64,000 bases of DNA from Trichlorobacter ammonificans. Its GTDB lineage: Bacteria; Desulfobacterota; Desulfuromonadia; Geobacterales; Pseudopelobacteraceae. Numbering within the stretch: position 1 is the first letter of the stretch; the number at the start of each line of letters is the position of its first letter. The stretch is taken from the NCBI RefSeq assembly GCF_933509905.1, contig NZ_OW150024.1, forward strand, positions 124,001 through 188,000. Reading direction: 5' to 3'. This document shows positions 30,682 to 39,308 of the stretch, piece after piece. The notes beneath the pieces are model-generated. The model was given only the letters and a program-made list of their open reading frames with translations. It searched no databases and was not told the DNA's origin. The position numbers and the translations under genes were made by a program.

Positions 30682-32727
30682 TTACTTGTGGGAAATTATA
30701 TTAAATGAAGTTACTTTTCTGAACGGATATTCTTCATATCTCTTTTTAAGAAATTTTCTCCAGTTATAATGACCTTGAGGAGATAGGTAAAAGGTATCAA
30801 TGTCGTTAAGCGCTTCTTGCCCGAGCTCTTCAGCCGTTTTGGTTTGTTCATGCAAAGAAAGAACTGCATTGATAAGTCCATGATTTTTGAGGACAGTTCC
30901 ATCAACTGTAAAGTCAATTGCGTGAATAGATTTGCCACCCGGTTTAAGGCATCTATATATTCTCTCAAAGGTTGGGGCTATGGCAGCAATAGGGTTGTGT
31001 TCTATGACCGAACAGGAGTAGATGGCATCAAAATAATCAGTTGGCAGGGTTTGGTCTTCGTGTATAAATCCTCTGGTGAAATGGATTTGGGGAAAGCGAG
31101 TGCTTACTTCTTCAAACTTGGCAATTCCGCCGCCGAATTCCTCGAATACATCAATAACCCATACTTCATAGCCAAGTTTTTGCAGATAATCCGCCAGCTC
31201 GCACTTGTCAGCGCCAATTTCAAGAATTCTGCCACCGCGCGGTACATGTTTCAGGACACTATCAACTACCCAGGGGCGCTGGAAGTTTTTGAGGTCACCT
31301 GTCAAATTTGCAATTGAGGGATAAGCCTCTAAAAAGAAATTGTACTCTCGCACTGTTGCATAACTCGCTGGTACGTTGATTTGCAAGGGAGTTGTTGAGA
31401 GCCTGTTATGGTTTCGTTGGGTGCCGCTCGAATTTGTCATAAGCATATTTTTGCGACAGTCAACTAGCTCATTTAACGTATTTGCATAATAATCTTTATG
31501 TATATCTGGCTTAGAAAGGGCAGCTGTAAAAAAGTTTATGGCTTCGGCGTACTCTTTCTTCAAAACATGGTGTCGTGCCAAGCCAAGCAATGGGAAAAAC
31601 TTTCTTTTATCGGGAATACCATCAATATTTAAAGCTCGGAGATAATAGTCTGCTGCCAAATCAGCAGCACCTTTATTCCAAGATGAGTTTGCTAGTCGGA
31701 CAAATAAGTCATATTTTTGCTTATCATCGACCTCAGCTATCTGAATACCTAGCATATATAATGTTTCTGCTTGATCTCTCAGGCCGTTGGTGTCAAGAAG
31801 CCAGCCAACCTCAAGAATGCCTTGCACCCTGTCAAACGGTTTGACTGATACGAGTTGCATCGCCCTTTTGACCAAGTCCAGCGCTGACACATAATCTTTT
31901 TCTGCTAGCCAGCATTTTGCAAGCCCGATGAGTGTCGAATAATCGAGTAAAAATTCAGAATTAAGTTTGTGCAGGAGTTCATGATTGAAGACTGGATCTA
32001 CCGAATCAGCAGAAAATCCAATCCCGTCAACCGGCGTTATCACCATGGTGCTGCCAAACTGATGCATATGCCAGGTGTTTTGGGGCTGCTGGCGCAATTC
32101 ATCAATAAATACGGCAATGTCCGGCCATGATGGATCATTGTAGTCATCCATCAGCATTAAGCCGTCTGTTTTCAAAAACTTGCTGTAGGTTTGCCAGTCA
32201 TTCTTGACGCCAGAATATGAATGATCCCCATCAATCATTATCGTAGCAAAGGAGTTAGCGTCCAAGCCGTTGTAGGCATCGGAATGAGTACTTAAACAGC
32301 ACCTCAAATCAACCATGCTGACATCAAACCCGAATTTAGTGATATTTTCATAAAAAATATCCTTGGTGACAGGGATTCCACTTATAGGATCGGTTTTTTC
32401 TCCATAAAAACCTGACATTGGGTCTATACATACAATTTTACCCATGACGCCAAGGTCGCGCATAGCGAACAGTTTCATCAGGCAGCTTCCCCCAAACAGT
32501 GAACCAATTTCAAGTAGTTGCACTGCCGCGGCACCAGTCTTGCGGATGTAGTGCGCTATAGATAGATATTGTACAAGTTTGTCACCAAAATCACCGCAGT
32601 GCCTGCCCGTGATGCCACGTTGGATTTCGCGGCAGGCCTTCATTGAGTTCCCAAGATCTTCGGTTCGGATATGGGGTAATATCTTCGCCAGCTTTTCCCA
32701 AACGCGGGTGATGGGGCACTGAACCAT
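30682..32727 (-). CDS. Methyltransferase-TPR-methyltransferase fusion protein
   Basis: A 681-residue protein with three parts. The N-terminal domain (residues 40-235) is a Methyltransf_24/cephalosporin hydroxylase-like fold: VQLLEIGSLFGGSCLMKLFA, IVCIDPMSGFYGEK and TIMIDGDHSYSGVKNDW. TPR-like helices fill about 265-415. The C-terminal domain (about 495-670) is a second methyltransferase (GGRILEIGADKCELADYL, YSCSVIEHNP, LKPGGKSIHAIDF). Two different methyltransferase domains around a TPR linker parallel the double glycosyltransferases nearby. It could methylate two positions of one glycan. ATG 32727 has TTGGAG 7 bases upstream. No membrane segment. Confidence 0.8.
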   Translation of the reverse strand: MVQCPITRVWEKLAKILPHIRTEDLGNSMKACREIQRGITGRHCGDFGDKLVQYLSIAHYIRKTGAAAVQLLEIGSLFGGSCLMKLFAMRDLGVMGKIVCIDPMSGFYGEKTDPISGIPVTKDIFYENITKFGFDVSMVDLRCCLSTHSDAYNGLDANSFATIMIDGDHSYSGVKNDWQTYSKFLKTDGLMLMDDYNDPSWPDIAVFIDELRQQPQNTWHMHQFGSTMVITPVDGIGFSADSVDPVFNHELLHKLNSEFLLDYSTLIGLAKCWLAEKDYVSALDLVKRAMQLVSVKPFDRVQGILEVGWLLDTNGLRDQAETLYMLGIQIAEVDDKQKYDLFVRLANSSWNKGAADLAADYYLRALNIDGIPDKRKFFPLLGLARHHVLKKEYAEAINFFTAALSKPDIHKDYYANTLNELVDCRKNMLMTNSSGTQRNHNRLSTTPLQINVPASYATVREYNFFLEAYPSIANLTGDLKNFQRPWVVDSVLKHVPRGGRILEIGADKCELADYLQKLGYEVWVIDVFEEFGGGIAKFEEVSTRFPQIHFTRGFIHEDQTLPTDYFDAIYSCSVIEHNPIAAIAPTFERIYRCLKPGGKSIHAIDFTVDGTVLKNHGLINAVLSLHEQTKTAEELGQEALNDIDTFYLSPQGHYNWRKFLKKRYEEYPFRKVTSFNIISHK

Positions 32728-32753
32728 AGCTTTACTCCAAGTGGTATAAGTTG

Positions 32754-33440
32754 TTAATGTGAAATGCGATTATTCTTTTGCCAAATGGCAACGCCGGGAG
32801 TGTACCAAGAGACATGCTCAAAATTGATGAGATTGCCGCCATGGCGTTTGACGATTTCTTGTAATGCTCCATGCACACGGGGATCTTCGTGGGGGTCGGA
32901 GATTTGATAGGTGTTGTCGAATATCACGAGAGCGTTGTCGGCAAGATGCGGCAGCACCATTTCGAACTCTTCCATAACATCATGAAAAAGGTGCGATGCA
33001 TCCAGCAGTGCAACACAAATGTTGGTGTGCCGTGCCGTGATATGCTTTAGGGCTATCCTGCTGTCACAGTTGAAAGCCGTGATGAAGCTGTTTACGTGAG
33101 CATTTCTGAAGTTGTCCAGTGCCCGCATGTAATTCGCCTCTTCCAGCTCAACGGTATAAACATGCCCTGCTGCCTTTACATCTTTCAGGGCCTGGGCAAG
33201 TATGATCGTTGTGCAGCCGATATTGGTGCCTGTTTCGACAATGATGTTATTTTCCTGCGGGTTCAGGTGAGAAAGCAGCAGATAGTAAATAAGGCCCCAG
33301 CCAGGATAGCCTATGGTGAGGCCGGTCTTTTCCTGGGCGTCTTGTATGTTGTTGACTCCCTCTTCAAGCGACGCCAGATAATAGTTCGGCAGTAGCGACT
33401 TCTGATAGTCAAAGGTACGGTAATACTTGGGTGGTTTCAT
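32754..33440 (-). CDS. Class I SAM methyltransferase (Methyltransf_24 type)
   Basis: A 228-residue protein: IIVETGTNIGCTTIILAQAL is the SAM-binding loop (residues about 66-85), HVYTVELEEANYMRALDNF the second strand, and VALLDASHLFHDVMEEFEMV with ALVIFDNTYQISD the metal- or substrate-side motif of the family. It overlaps the upstream radical SAM gene by ATGA and is therefore coupled to it. The pairing suggests that the two act on the same intermediate. Substrate unknown. Confidence 0.78.
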   Translation of the reverse strand: MKPPKYYRTFDYQKSLLPNYYLASLEEGVNNIQDAQEKTGLTIGYPGWGLIYYLLLSHLNPQENNIIVETGTNIGCTTIILAQALKDVKAAGHVYTVELEEANYMRALDNFRNAHVNSFITAFNCDSRIALKHITARHTNICVALLDASHLFHDVMEEFEMVLPHLADNALVIFDNTYQISDPHEDPRVHGALQEIVKRHGGNLINFEHVSWYTPGVAIWQKNNRISH

Positions 33441-34864
33441 GGCATCTCTTCCTTTTTGTCTAAGTTTGACTCTGATTGCGACTGCTCTTGAACGCAGAGC
33501 CCAAGCTCGCGGCAGATGTCGTCCAATGCGCTCTTAATCTCCGTGTCACCGGGGAAGGCCTGGACGAGGCGTTCAAATATTTTCAGCGATTGTGTGTAAT
33601 TGCCAATAGTTCGGTTGTCGATTGCCTGTTTGAGAAGATTGTCTCTGGACTCATTCTGCAACAAGTCAGGCGGAAGTGAGGCGTATGGGGATGGCGATGG
33701 AGAGCGTTTGCTGTGAGAAGTTTCCCCGAACAGCATATTCCAATGCTTACGCAGCTGCTGTTCAATTTTCTTCTGATCAAGCGTGGTCAGCCAATCAAAG
33801 AAACCGTGCTCCTCAAGATTGATATCAGGATAATAGCATCGCTCATTATCCGGAATATTAAGGTCAAATACGGCCGGTTCATGAATGTAAGAAAGTTGCA
33901 TCTGCCTGCCCCTGCAGAGAGTGCATGGTGCTATTGGTCTTCCCATGAATGAAGTAATGACGTTGTCATTGTGGTCCATAAGCTTTGCTAGGGGTATGTT
34001 TTTGATGTTGCCATGCACGCGGGCCAGATTATAGCAACAACTGTAATCGCCATTTACGTCGACCTTAGATATGTATCTTTCCGTAAAAATGCGGCAGGGA
34101 ATAGATCGGTCGTTCCGCTCCCGATGGTAGAGGTCGATTTCTTCTGAGGTCTGTGCGAAGAGAGGTTCAAAGGAAACCTTGACTCCCTGTGAATCTCCAT
34201 ATGCTTTGCATTTACGAAGAATTTTATTTGAAAATACGGGGACGCGGAAGAGTGACTCCCTATTATTCACTTCTAGCCCCTGCCCCATGGCATGGCGGAA
34301 ATAGACTGAACAGCCAAGTTCTCGACAAAAATCGATGATGTTAAAGCAATCAAGCAGATTTCTTTTGAGCAGAGTTACGCTAACCACGATCGTTGGTTTT
34401 TGCATACCTAGGCGAGCATGAACCTGATTGATGTTTCTAATGTTTTTCATCGCTTGCGTTGACAGGCCTGGGGGGCGGATTGCATATGAGATCAGTGGAT
34501 CAACTGCGTCAATCGAAAGAACGTACAGAACTGGATTCTTCAACCCGGCAAGCGGGGCAAGATGCTCTTCATCCAAGAGGGTGGCGTTGGTGACTTGATC
34601 AAACCAGACGTCCGGTTTCTTGTTCATGTAAGCCTTAAAAATTCTTGCACGCTCTATGAATTGGGTGTCGCTCAGGAACTCGCCCAGGTTGGAAAGACCT
34701 ATGTGCTGGAAGAGTGGCATTGCCTGGGCCATGCAATCTTCGAAAAGCTCCATGGACATTTCCCAACCGTCTTCGACAGGTACTCTGTCTTGATTCACAA
34801 AACAGTGTATGCAATTCAGGTTACATCGCCGAGTCGTGCTAATATTAATACGAGTAGGAAACAT
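33437..34864 (-). CDS. Radical SAM/SPASM-like protein with C-terminal TPR
   Basis: A 475-residue protein. The radical SAM cluster motif CNLNCIHC (CxxxCxxC, residues 14-21) follows INISTTRR and binds the 4Fe-4S cluster that cleaves SAM. The barrel continues with IGLSNLGEFL and VLSIDAVDPLISYAIRPP. A SPASM-like region with Cys near 260-325 (CRIFTERYISKVDVNGDYSC and APCTLCRGRQ) probably holds auxiliary clusters. The last 70 residues have a TPR-like pair. Radical SAM/SPASM enzymes modify peptides, sugars or cofactors; in glycan islands they may act as sugar dehydratases or epimerases, and this is a guess here. Coupled by 4 bases to the methyltransferase at 32754. Confidence 0.82.
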   Translation of the reverse strand: MFPTRINISTTRRCNLNCIHCFVNQDRVPVEDGWEMSMELFEDCMAQAMPLFQHIGLSNLGEFLSDTQFIERARIFKAYMNKKPDVWFDQVTNATLLDEEHLAPLAGLKNPVLYVLSIDAVDPLISYAIRPPGLSTQAMKNIRNINQVHARLGMQKPTIVVSVTLLKRNLLDCFNIIDFCRELGCSVYFRHAMGQGLEVNNRESLFRVPVFSNKILRKCKAYGDSQGVKVSFEPLFAQTSEEIDLYHRERNDRSIPCRIFTERYISKVDVNGDYSCCYNLARVHGNIKNIPLAKLMDHNDNVITSFMGRPIAPCTLCRGRQMQLSYIHEPAVFDLNIPDNERCYYPDINLEEHGFFDWLTTLDQKKIEQQLRKHWNMLFGETSHSKRSPSPSPYASLPPDLLQNESRDNLLKQAIDNRTIGNYTQSLKIFERLVQAFPGDTEIKSALDDICRELGLCVQEQSQSESNLDKKEEMP

Positions 34865-34877
34865 TCAATTGTGCTCC

Positions 34878-35741
34878 TTAATGTTTTGCCTGTGGACTCA
34901 AATTTGGCTGATAAGGAAGTCTTGAGAAAAAATTATGAGGGTCAATTTCAAAACTGCCACAGTGTCCTGTGTACTCAATATTTGAAATCCGGCATAGATC
35001 GCTTGCAAGAAGCTTAAAGTTGAGGTAAGGGCCGAGCCCCCTGGTTTCCTGATGTGTCTTAATCATGCGGTCTGTACGGTTTGAAACCTGGGCCGGAAGA
35101 ACTGCTGTCGCAAGTACGGTCGTACGATGTAATGTCTTAATAAGTACGGTTGGCTCGAAACAGCAAAATTTAAGCATTTCCAGCAGGCACGGGATAGTAG
35201 GCTGCCAATAAGTATAAGGTTCGGGATATTCATTATAAGCAGGTGTGAATTTCATGTCTGCAGTGCTGCCGACTGTAGTCTCTGTCTCAAGTATCAGCAG
35301 GCCATTTCGTGCGATTAGTTTTCTGCAGGTGGCAATACCTCCCAAGGGGTCATACAAATGGTAAAGCACCCCTGAAAACGTGATGAGGTCATAAGAGCTA
35401 TTGACGGGTGTCTGTGGCAGATCATTGATGTGTATATCCGGGTAGTATTCAATATCCTGACCGGAAATTTCCCGTGCGATTTCAAAGGTCGGCCTGTTCA
35501 GAACATCTGTTGCAACAACTCGAGATGCGCCCCCGGCTTTCAAAATAAGTGATATCAGACCATCCATCGTGCCAATATCCAGACAGGACATGCCGGGAAG
35601 GGTGATTTGCTCCAGCAGAGCTAAAACCCCATACAGCGTCCAGTTTGGTGGTGTCTTTTCAGTGAACCTGCCGGGTGTTGTTGTGCCATTGCCAAAATCA
35701 ATGGCATGGAACCAGTTGTGATCAGTGATGTCTTTACGCAT
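34878..35741 (-). CDS. SAM methyltransferase, CmoB/DUF1698-like
   Basis: A 287-residue protein. WFHAIDFGNGTTTPGRF near the N-terminus, MSCLDIGTMDGLISLILKAGG (SAM loop), VVATDVLNRPTFEIA, and FSGVLYHLYDPLGGIATCRK are the pattern of CmoB-like (DUF1698) methyltransferases. The tRNA enzyme CmoB itself is longer in its N-terminal part, and the setting in a glycan cluster argues against a tRNA role. The ATG at 35741 has AAGGAG 6 bases upstream; an in-frame GTG eight codons earlier lies before that site. AT-rich. Substrate unknown. Confidence 0.75.
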   Translation of the reverse strand: MRKDITDHNWFHAIDFGNGTTTPGRFTEKTPPNWTLYGVLALLEQITLPGMSCLDIGTMDGLISLILKAGGASRVVATDVLNRPTFEIAREISGQDIEYYPDIHINDLPQTPVNSSYDLITFSGVLYHLYDPLGGIATCRKLIARNGLLILETETTVGSTADMKFTPAYNEYPEPYTYWQPTIPCLLEMLKFCCFEPTVLIKTLHRTTVLATAVLPAQVSNRTDRMIKTHQETRGLGPYLNFKLLASDLCRISNIEYTGHCGSFEIDPHNFFSRLPYQPNLSPQAKH

Positions 35742-35776
35742 TAACTTCTCCTTGTCTACACGCACACGCCGGACAG

Positions 35777-36919
35777 CTATTGCTTGCTTAATTCCAGAAA
35801 AAACCTCTGATGATGCGGGATGTACTTTGAATACAGCCCATTTAAATATTCATGAGATAGGATTTCTTCTTCTTCGAATTCATGGTCGATTTCTATGGCG
35901 TAAATTTTTGCCGATAATGCGAGTTTCGAAAGTAGCCGCTCGAAAAGCATGCCTGCAGAGTATTGCCGAACAAATCTGCTGATATATGCGGTGGAGTAAT
36001 GACAGCATGCGTTATTTTCAACTACTTCTTGCAGCAGTACCTTCTGCATGAATGCATCGTCCGCAAAAGGACCGCTAATGGGGTTTATAACGATCGAATA
36101 CCGAGAATTGTGGTGCAATGGGATAATGACCGCTTTACCACCAGGCTTCAAGATGCGCTCTACTTCCCTAAGGCATTCTAAATCAGCACTCCCCTCAAAG
36201 TGTTCAACCGAACAGTGAAAAGTCACAAAATCTACAGTACTGTCATCGAGTGGTAATGCTGCTGCTGAACCCCCTAATTGAAAGACATTAGCTCCTAATT
36301 CTTTTGCTGCTGCTGGAAAGCATAGGTCTTGTGCAATGACAACTGCCTCTGGATAATTATTCTTGATGATTTTTGCATAAGTATGACCTGCAGCGCCGAT
36401 GTCAAGTATTACCTTGGCATGGTTCAGGCCGATCAGGTATGACGTAATAAAATGTTCAAGGGTTTTCTGGAAGAAATATCCGGCTCCGTGCAGAGCATTG
36501 GCACCAAATCGCTCGGCATAAAATTGAACGTTATCGGCTAGAAATTGACGGTAAGCGGCTAGGCGTGGCCTGAAAACGTCAACTGCAATGGGAATGTCGC
36601 TGTTTCGTATCTGCGTCAGCAGACAATCGTTCTTAGGAGTTGATGCTGGCAGTTTATGAACCGCCAAGTCAATACCGTCGAGGTGTTTCGGAACAAAAGG
36701 GTTGTCCTGATATGTTGCGTTCAAAAAATCTCTAATCCGCTGACTTGCATAATAGGGCCGGATATCGTACTCAAGGTGAGCCCTGATGCACGCAAAGTAG
36801 GCGCTGATAATCTTGTCATGCTTTAAGTATTCAAGTGACTGGGGAGAAAATTTTGTGCGTTCGGCAAGCAACTCTGCAAGTACATCACAGCACGCCTGAA
36901 TATGTTTTGTATTATTCAT
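35777..36919 (-). CDS. SAM methyltransferase with helical N-terminal domain
   Basis: A 380-residue protein. The first 150 residues are helical with no recognised domain. Then come VILDIGAAGHTYAKIIKNNY (SAM loop), VIAQDLCFP, VDFVTFHCSVEHFEGSADLE (motif IV) and RILKPGGKAVIIPLHHNSRY, a Methyltransf_11 fold. GGAGGC precedes the ATG at 36919 closely. It lies 13 bases after the SDR gene, in the same operon. The His-rich loop after motif V (PLHHN) is a little unusual. Function inferred from context only: modification of the sugar made by the neighbouring SDR and cytidylyltransferase. Confidence 0.75.
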   Translation of the reverse strand: MNNTKHIQACCDVLAELLAERTKFSPQSLEYLKHDKIISAYFACIRAHLEYDIRPYYASQRIRDFLNATYQDNPFVPKHLDGIDLAVHKLPASTPKNDCLLTQIRNSDIPIAVDVFRPRLAAYRQFLADNVQFYAERFGANALHGAGYFFQKTLEHFITSYLIGLNHAKVILDIGAAGHTYAKIIKNNYPEAVVIAQDLCFPAAAKELGANVFQLGGSAAALPLDDSTVDFVTFHCSVEHFEGSADLECLREVERILKPGGKAVIIPLHHNSRYSIVINPISGPFADDAFMQKVLLQEVVENNACCHYSTAYISRFVRQYSAGMLFERLLSKLALSAKIYAIEIDHEFEEEEILSHEYLNGLYSKYIPHHQRFFLELSKQ

Positions 36920-36932
36920 TTCTTGCCTCCGA

Positions 36933-37670
36933 TCAGTGCGCCGGATCACTCAGGCAGCTGCTGATGCCTCCATCAACCGCTACTACGACGCCGGTCATGA
37001 ATGCCGACTGCGAACCGGCAACAAAAAGAGCGGATTGTGCAATCTCTTCACAGCGGGCAATCCGTCCGAGGGGGTGATAGCTGTTCAGCTCAGCGAACCC
37101 TTCGGAATTCCCCACAAAACCGGCACGCAGCATTGGGGTGTCAGTTGCTGCAGGAGCGATTGCATTTACTCTGACATCAGGCGCCAGATCCAGAGCCATG
37201 GCCCTGGTCATGGCCTCAAGTGCCCCCTTGCTAGTGGCGTAGGCCACAAACTGCCGTTTGGTAAGTTTTGCATGGATGCTGCCGATGTTCACCACACAGC
37301 CCCTTGCTGCCCTTAGCTCTGGCAGGAATAGTGTAGTCAGCCAGAAAGGGGCCAGCAGATTGGTGTCGAGTGTGGCATGCCAGTCCTCGCGGGTCAGCTC
37401 ATCGCAAGGTTTGACGATCTGCACGGCGGCATTGTTGATCAGTACATCCAGGCGACCGTCCGACAGAGAAAATACTTTGCGGCGGAGTGCATCGGCACTT
37501 TTGTCGGATTGAGCGATTAGCTGGAGGTTAAAGGGAATCACGGTATGGGAAAAGTCTGCGGGAGAATCCTTGTCAATGCCGACAACAGCATAACCGGCTT
37601 CGTGGAAGACCTCACAGAGCGCCCTGCCGATACCGCCGCAGGCTCCGGTGATCAGAACAGCTGGTTTCAT
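36933..37670 (-). CDS. Short-chain dehydrogenase/reductase
   Basis: A 245-residue classical SDR with the cofactor loop LITGACGGIGRALCEVFHEA (residues 6-25), DVLINNAAVQ (NNAA motif), the catalytic Ser in VVNIGSIHAKLT and YATSK, then VRVNAIAPAATDTPM and MTGVVVAVDGGI. The residue after the second strand is Asp (VVGIDKD), which favours NAD over NADP. It starts inside the stop of the dehydrogenase gene (ATGA). SDRs of this type sit beside NeuA-like cytidylyltransferases in clusters for legionaminic acid and related sugars (for example ptmA-ptmB). I infer a sugar oxidoreductase. Confidence 0.85.
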   Translation of the reverse strand: MKPAVLITGACGGIGRALCEVFHEAGYAVVGIDKDSPADFSHTVIPFNLQLIAQSDKSADALRRKVFSLSDGRLDVLINNAAVQIVKPCDELTREDWHATLDTNLLAPFWLTTLFLPELRAARGCVVNIGSIHAKLTKRQFVAYATSKGALEAMTRAMALDLAPDVRVNAIAPAATDTPMLRAGFVGNSEGFAELNSYHPLGRIARCEEIAQSALFVAGSQSAFMTGVVVAVDGGISSCLSDPAH

Positions 37671-38629
37671 GGTAGTTCACCAGGCGCAATTTCCGGAAGT
37701 CCCAATTCGTTGAAAAGATTGTTGAGGGTATTGATGTGCACTCGTTCCCACGCTTCTGGACTGCTGTTGGCGTTATGAGGAGCAAGCAGGGCATTGTGTA
37801 TGGACCTGAGCGGGCTATTAGGCGGAAGGGGCTCAACTTCGAAGACATCTAGGCCAACTCCGCCTATTTTCCCATTTTGCAGGGCTGCAACCAATGCCGG
37901 TTCATCAATGATCGGTCCCCGGGCTGTGTTGATGACCAGAGCGTTCGGTTTCATGGCGCTGAATTGCTCGGTACTCAACAGGTGATGGCTAGTCGGATTT
38001 AGGTCACAGTTTACGCTGATAACATCGGCTGTGGCTAGCAACTCAGACAGCGTGACCATGCGCACCCTATGCTGGGAAATGAAATCTACATCCACCTCGG
38101 TAACATCATTGCCCAGTATTTTCATGCCGAAGCCGACGGCCCGGCGGATGACCGCCTTCCCCACATTTCCGACGCCGATAACGCCCAGGGTCGCTTCCCG
38201 CAAGGCAAATCCAGGGATTTTCTCCCACACCCCCTTGCGCATGGCTTCGTGCATCCAAGGAGTACGCCGGGCAAAACAGAGCATGTAAGCAAACACCGAA
38301 TCCGCAACAGGTTCACTGAATGCGTTCGGGGTATTGCAGAGAGCGATCCCGAGCTCACGGCAGGCTGTTTGGTCGATGGAGTCGATCCCGGTACCCCACT
38401 TTGAAATCACTCTCAGTTTTTTTGCCGACTCAAGAACACGCCGGGTAAAACGGTCGTCCCCGCAGACCACACCATCAATATTCCCGATCAATCCAAGGAG
38501 CTCATTTTCTTCCAAGCGTTCCCGAACCTGCGGTACGACAGGGGTTATGCCCCTTTTCTCCAGAACAGGCAGAAAACGGTCAAGGTAAGGTTGCAGATAG
38601 GGGGCACTTATAAGTACGTTACAGGTCAT
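37667..38629 (-). CDS. D-isomer 2-hydroxyacid dehydrogenase, phosphoglycerate dehydrogenase-like
   Basis: A 320-residue NAD-dependent enzyme. VISKWGTGIDSIDQTACREL contains the substrate loop. TLGVIGVGNVGKAVIRRAVG is the Rossmann GxGxxG with the following helix. VINTARGPIIDEPALVAAL carries the catalytic Arg, VFEVEPLP the Glu, and LLAPHNANSSPEAWER the active-site His in the APH-N form. It lacks the ACT domain of housekeeping SerA. Placed between the NeuA-like gene (11-base overlap) and the SDR gene (4-base overlap). The likely role is oxidation or reduction of an alpha-hydroxy acid, perhaps a precursor of a sugar acid. Substrate not known. Confidence 0.85.
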   Translation of the reverse strand: MTCNVLISAPYLQPYLDRFLPVLEKRGITPVVPQVRERLEENELLGLIGNIDGVVCGDDRFTRRVLESAKKLRVISKWGTGIDSIDQTACRELGIALCNTPNAFSEPVADSVFAYMLCFARRTPWMHEAMRKGVWEKIPGFALREATLGVIGVGNVGKAVIRRAVGFGMKILGNDVTEVDVDFISQHRVRMVTLSELLATADVISVNCDLNPTSHHLLSTEQFSAMKPNALVINTARGPIIDEPALVAALQNGKIGGVGLDVFEVEPLPPNSPLRSIHNALLAPHNANSSPEAWERVHINTLNNLFNELGLPEIAPGELP

Positions 38630-39308
38630 CTGAGATTCCGTCCCGTTTAAGTATGTACAGTTGCTCTGCAAGTCTGAAATCGATTTCTTCGTCAATGTCG
38701 CACGCCTCATATCGGTCAATTTCATGGAGGATTGGGCGCTCACCGATTCGGTTATGACGAGTTTCCAGGGTGGTACGATTGAAAAGATACATGCATGAAT
38801 TTTCCTCATATACCGGTGGCAGGTCCTGCGTGCGTATGAGCATGGCCGGGTTATGGTTGATGGCCCTAGCCAGACCGTCCCACAATCTCGCTTGCATGCG
38901 GGTAACGGTGAAAAGCGAATCGTTGACCGGGTAGGAAGCGAAGAACCGGCTGATAGCCTGGTCAATTGTTGCTGTTGAGAGCAACGGGTTGGTGCTGTGG
39001 GTTTGCAGGTAGAAATCGGCGGAAATCTGGCGGACCGTATTGAGCAGGATGTCATTCATGGGTATGGCACCATCCCGCAGATGAACTGGACGCTCCAGGA
39101 TTGTTATCTGTGGGAAATACTGAGAGGCATCGGACATTATGACAGGACTGTCCGTATCAATGACTATTGTATTGACGTAAGAGGAGTTCAAAAGGTTGTT
39201 AATCACATGGTGATAGAGCGGTTTTCCGGCAAAGAGGCGGTAGTTTTTGCCTGGCACCCGTTCGCTGTCGTGCCGCATCGGCACAATGGCGGCAATGGAA
39301 TACGTCAT
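38619..39308 (-). CDS. Acylneuraminate cytidylyltransferase-like enzyme
   Basis: A 229-residue CMP-sugar synthetase homologue. IAAIVPMRHDSERVPGKNYR (residues 5-24) is the CTP-binding motif, in which NeuA has PARxxSKR-like residues; here it is PMRHDSERVPGKN. LAGKPL-type FAGKPLYHHVI follows, then FYLQTHSTNPLLSTATI, equivalent to the QPTSPLR region, and IDRYEACDIDEEIDFRLAE, with the conserved DIDEEIDF metal end. It should activate a nonulosonic or ulosonic-type acid with CTP. No NeuB-type synthase is in the window, so the sugar acid is made elsewhere or is unusual. ATG at 39308 has AAGGATG upstream and overlaps the cyclase-family gene by 4 bases. Confidence 0.85.
   Translation of the reverse strand: MTYSIAAIVPMRHDSERVPGKNYRLFAGKPLYHHVINNLLNSSYVNTIVIDTDSPVIMSDASQYFPQITILERPVHLRDGAIPMNDILLNTVRQISADFYLQTHSTNPLLSTATIDQAISRFFASYPVNDSLFTVTRMQARLWDGLARAINHNPAMLIRTQDLPPVYEENSCMYLFNRTTLETRHNRIGERPILHEIDRYEACDIDEEIDFRLAEQLYILKRDGISDDL

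Noticed and set aside
34878-35741. tRNA-modifying CmoB as the function of the DUF1698-like methyltransferase
   Set aside because: The protein is short in its N-terminal part, its codon and base use match the glycan island, and cmoA is absent; a tRNA role is less likely than glycan modification.
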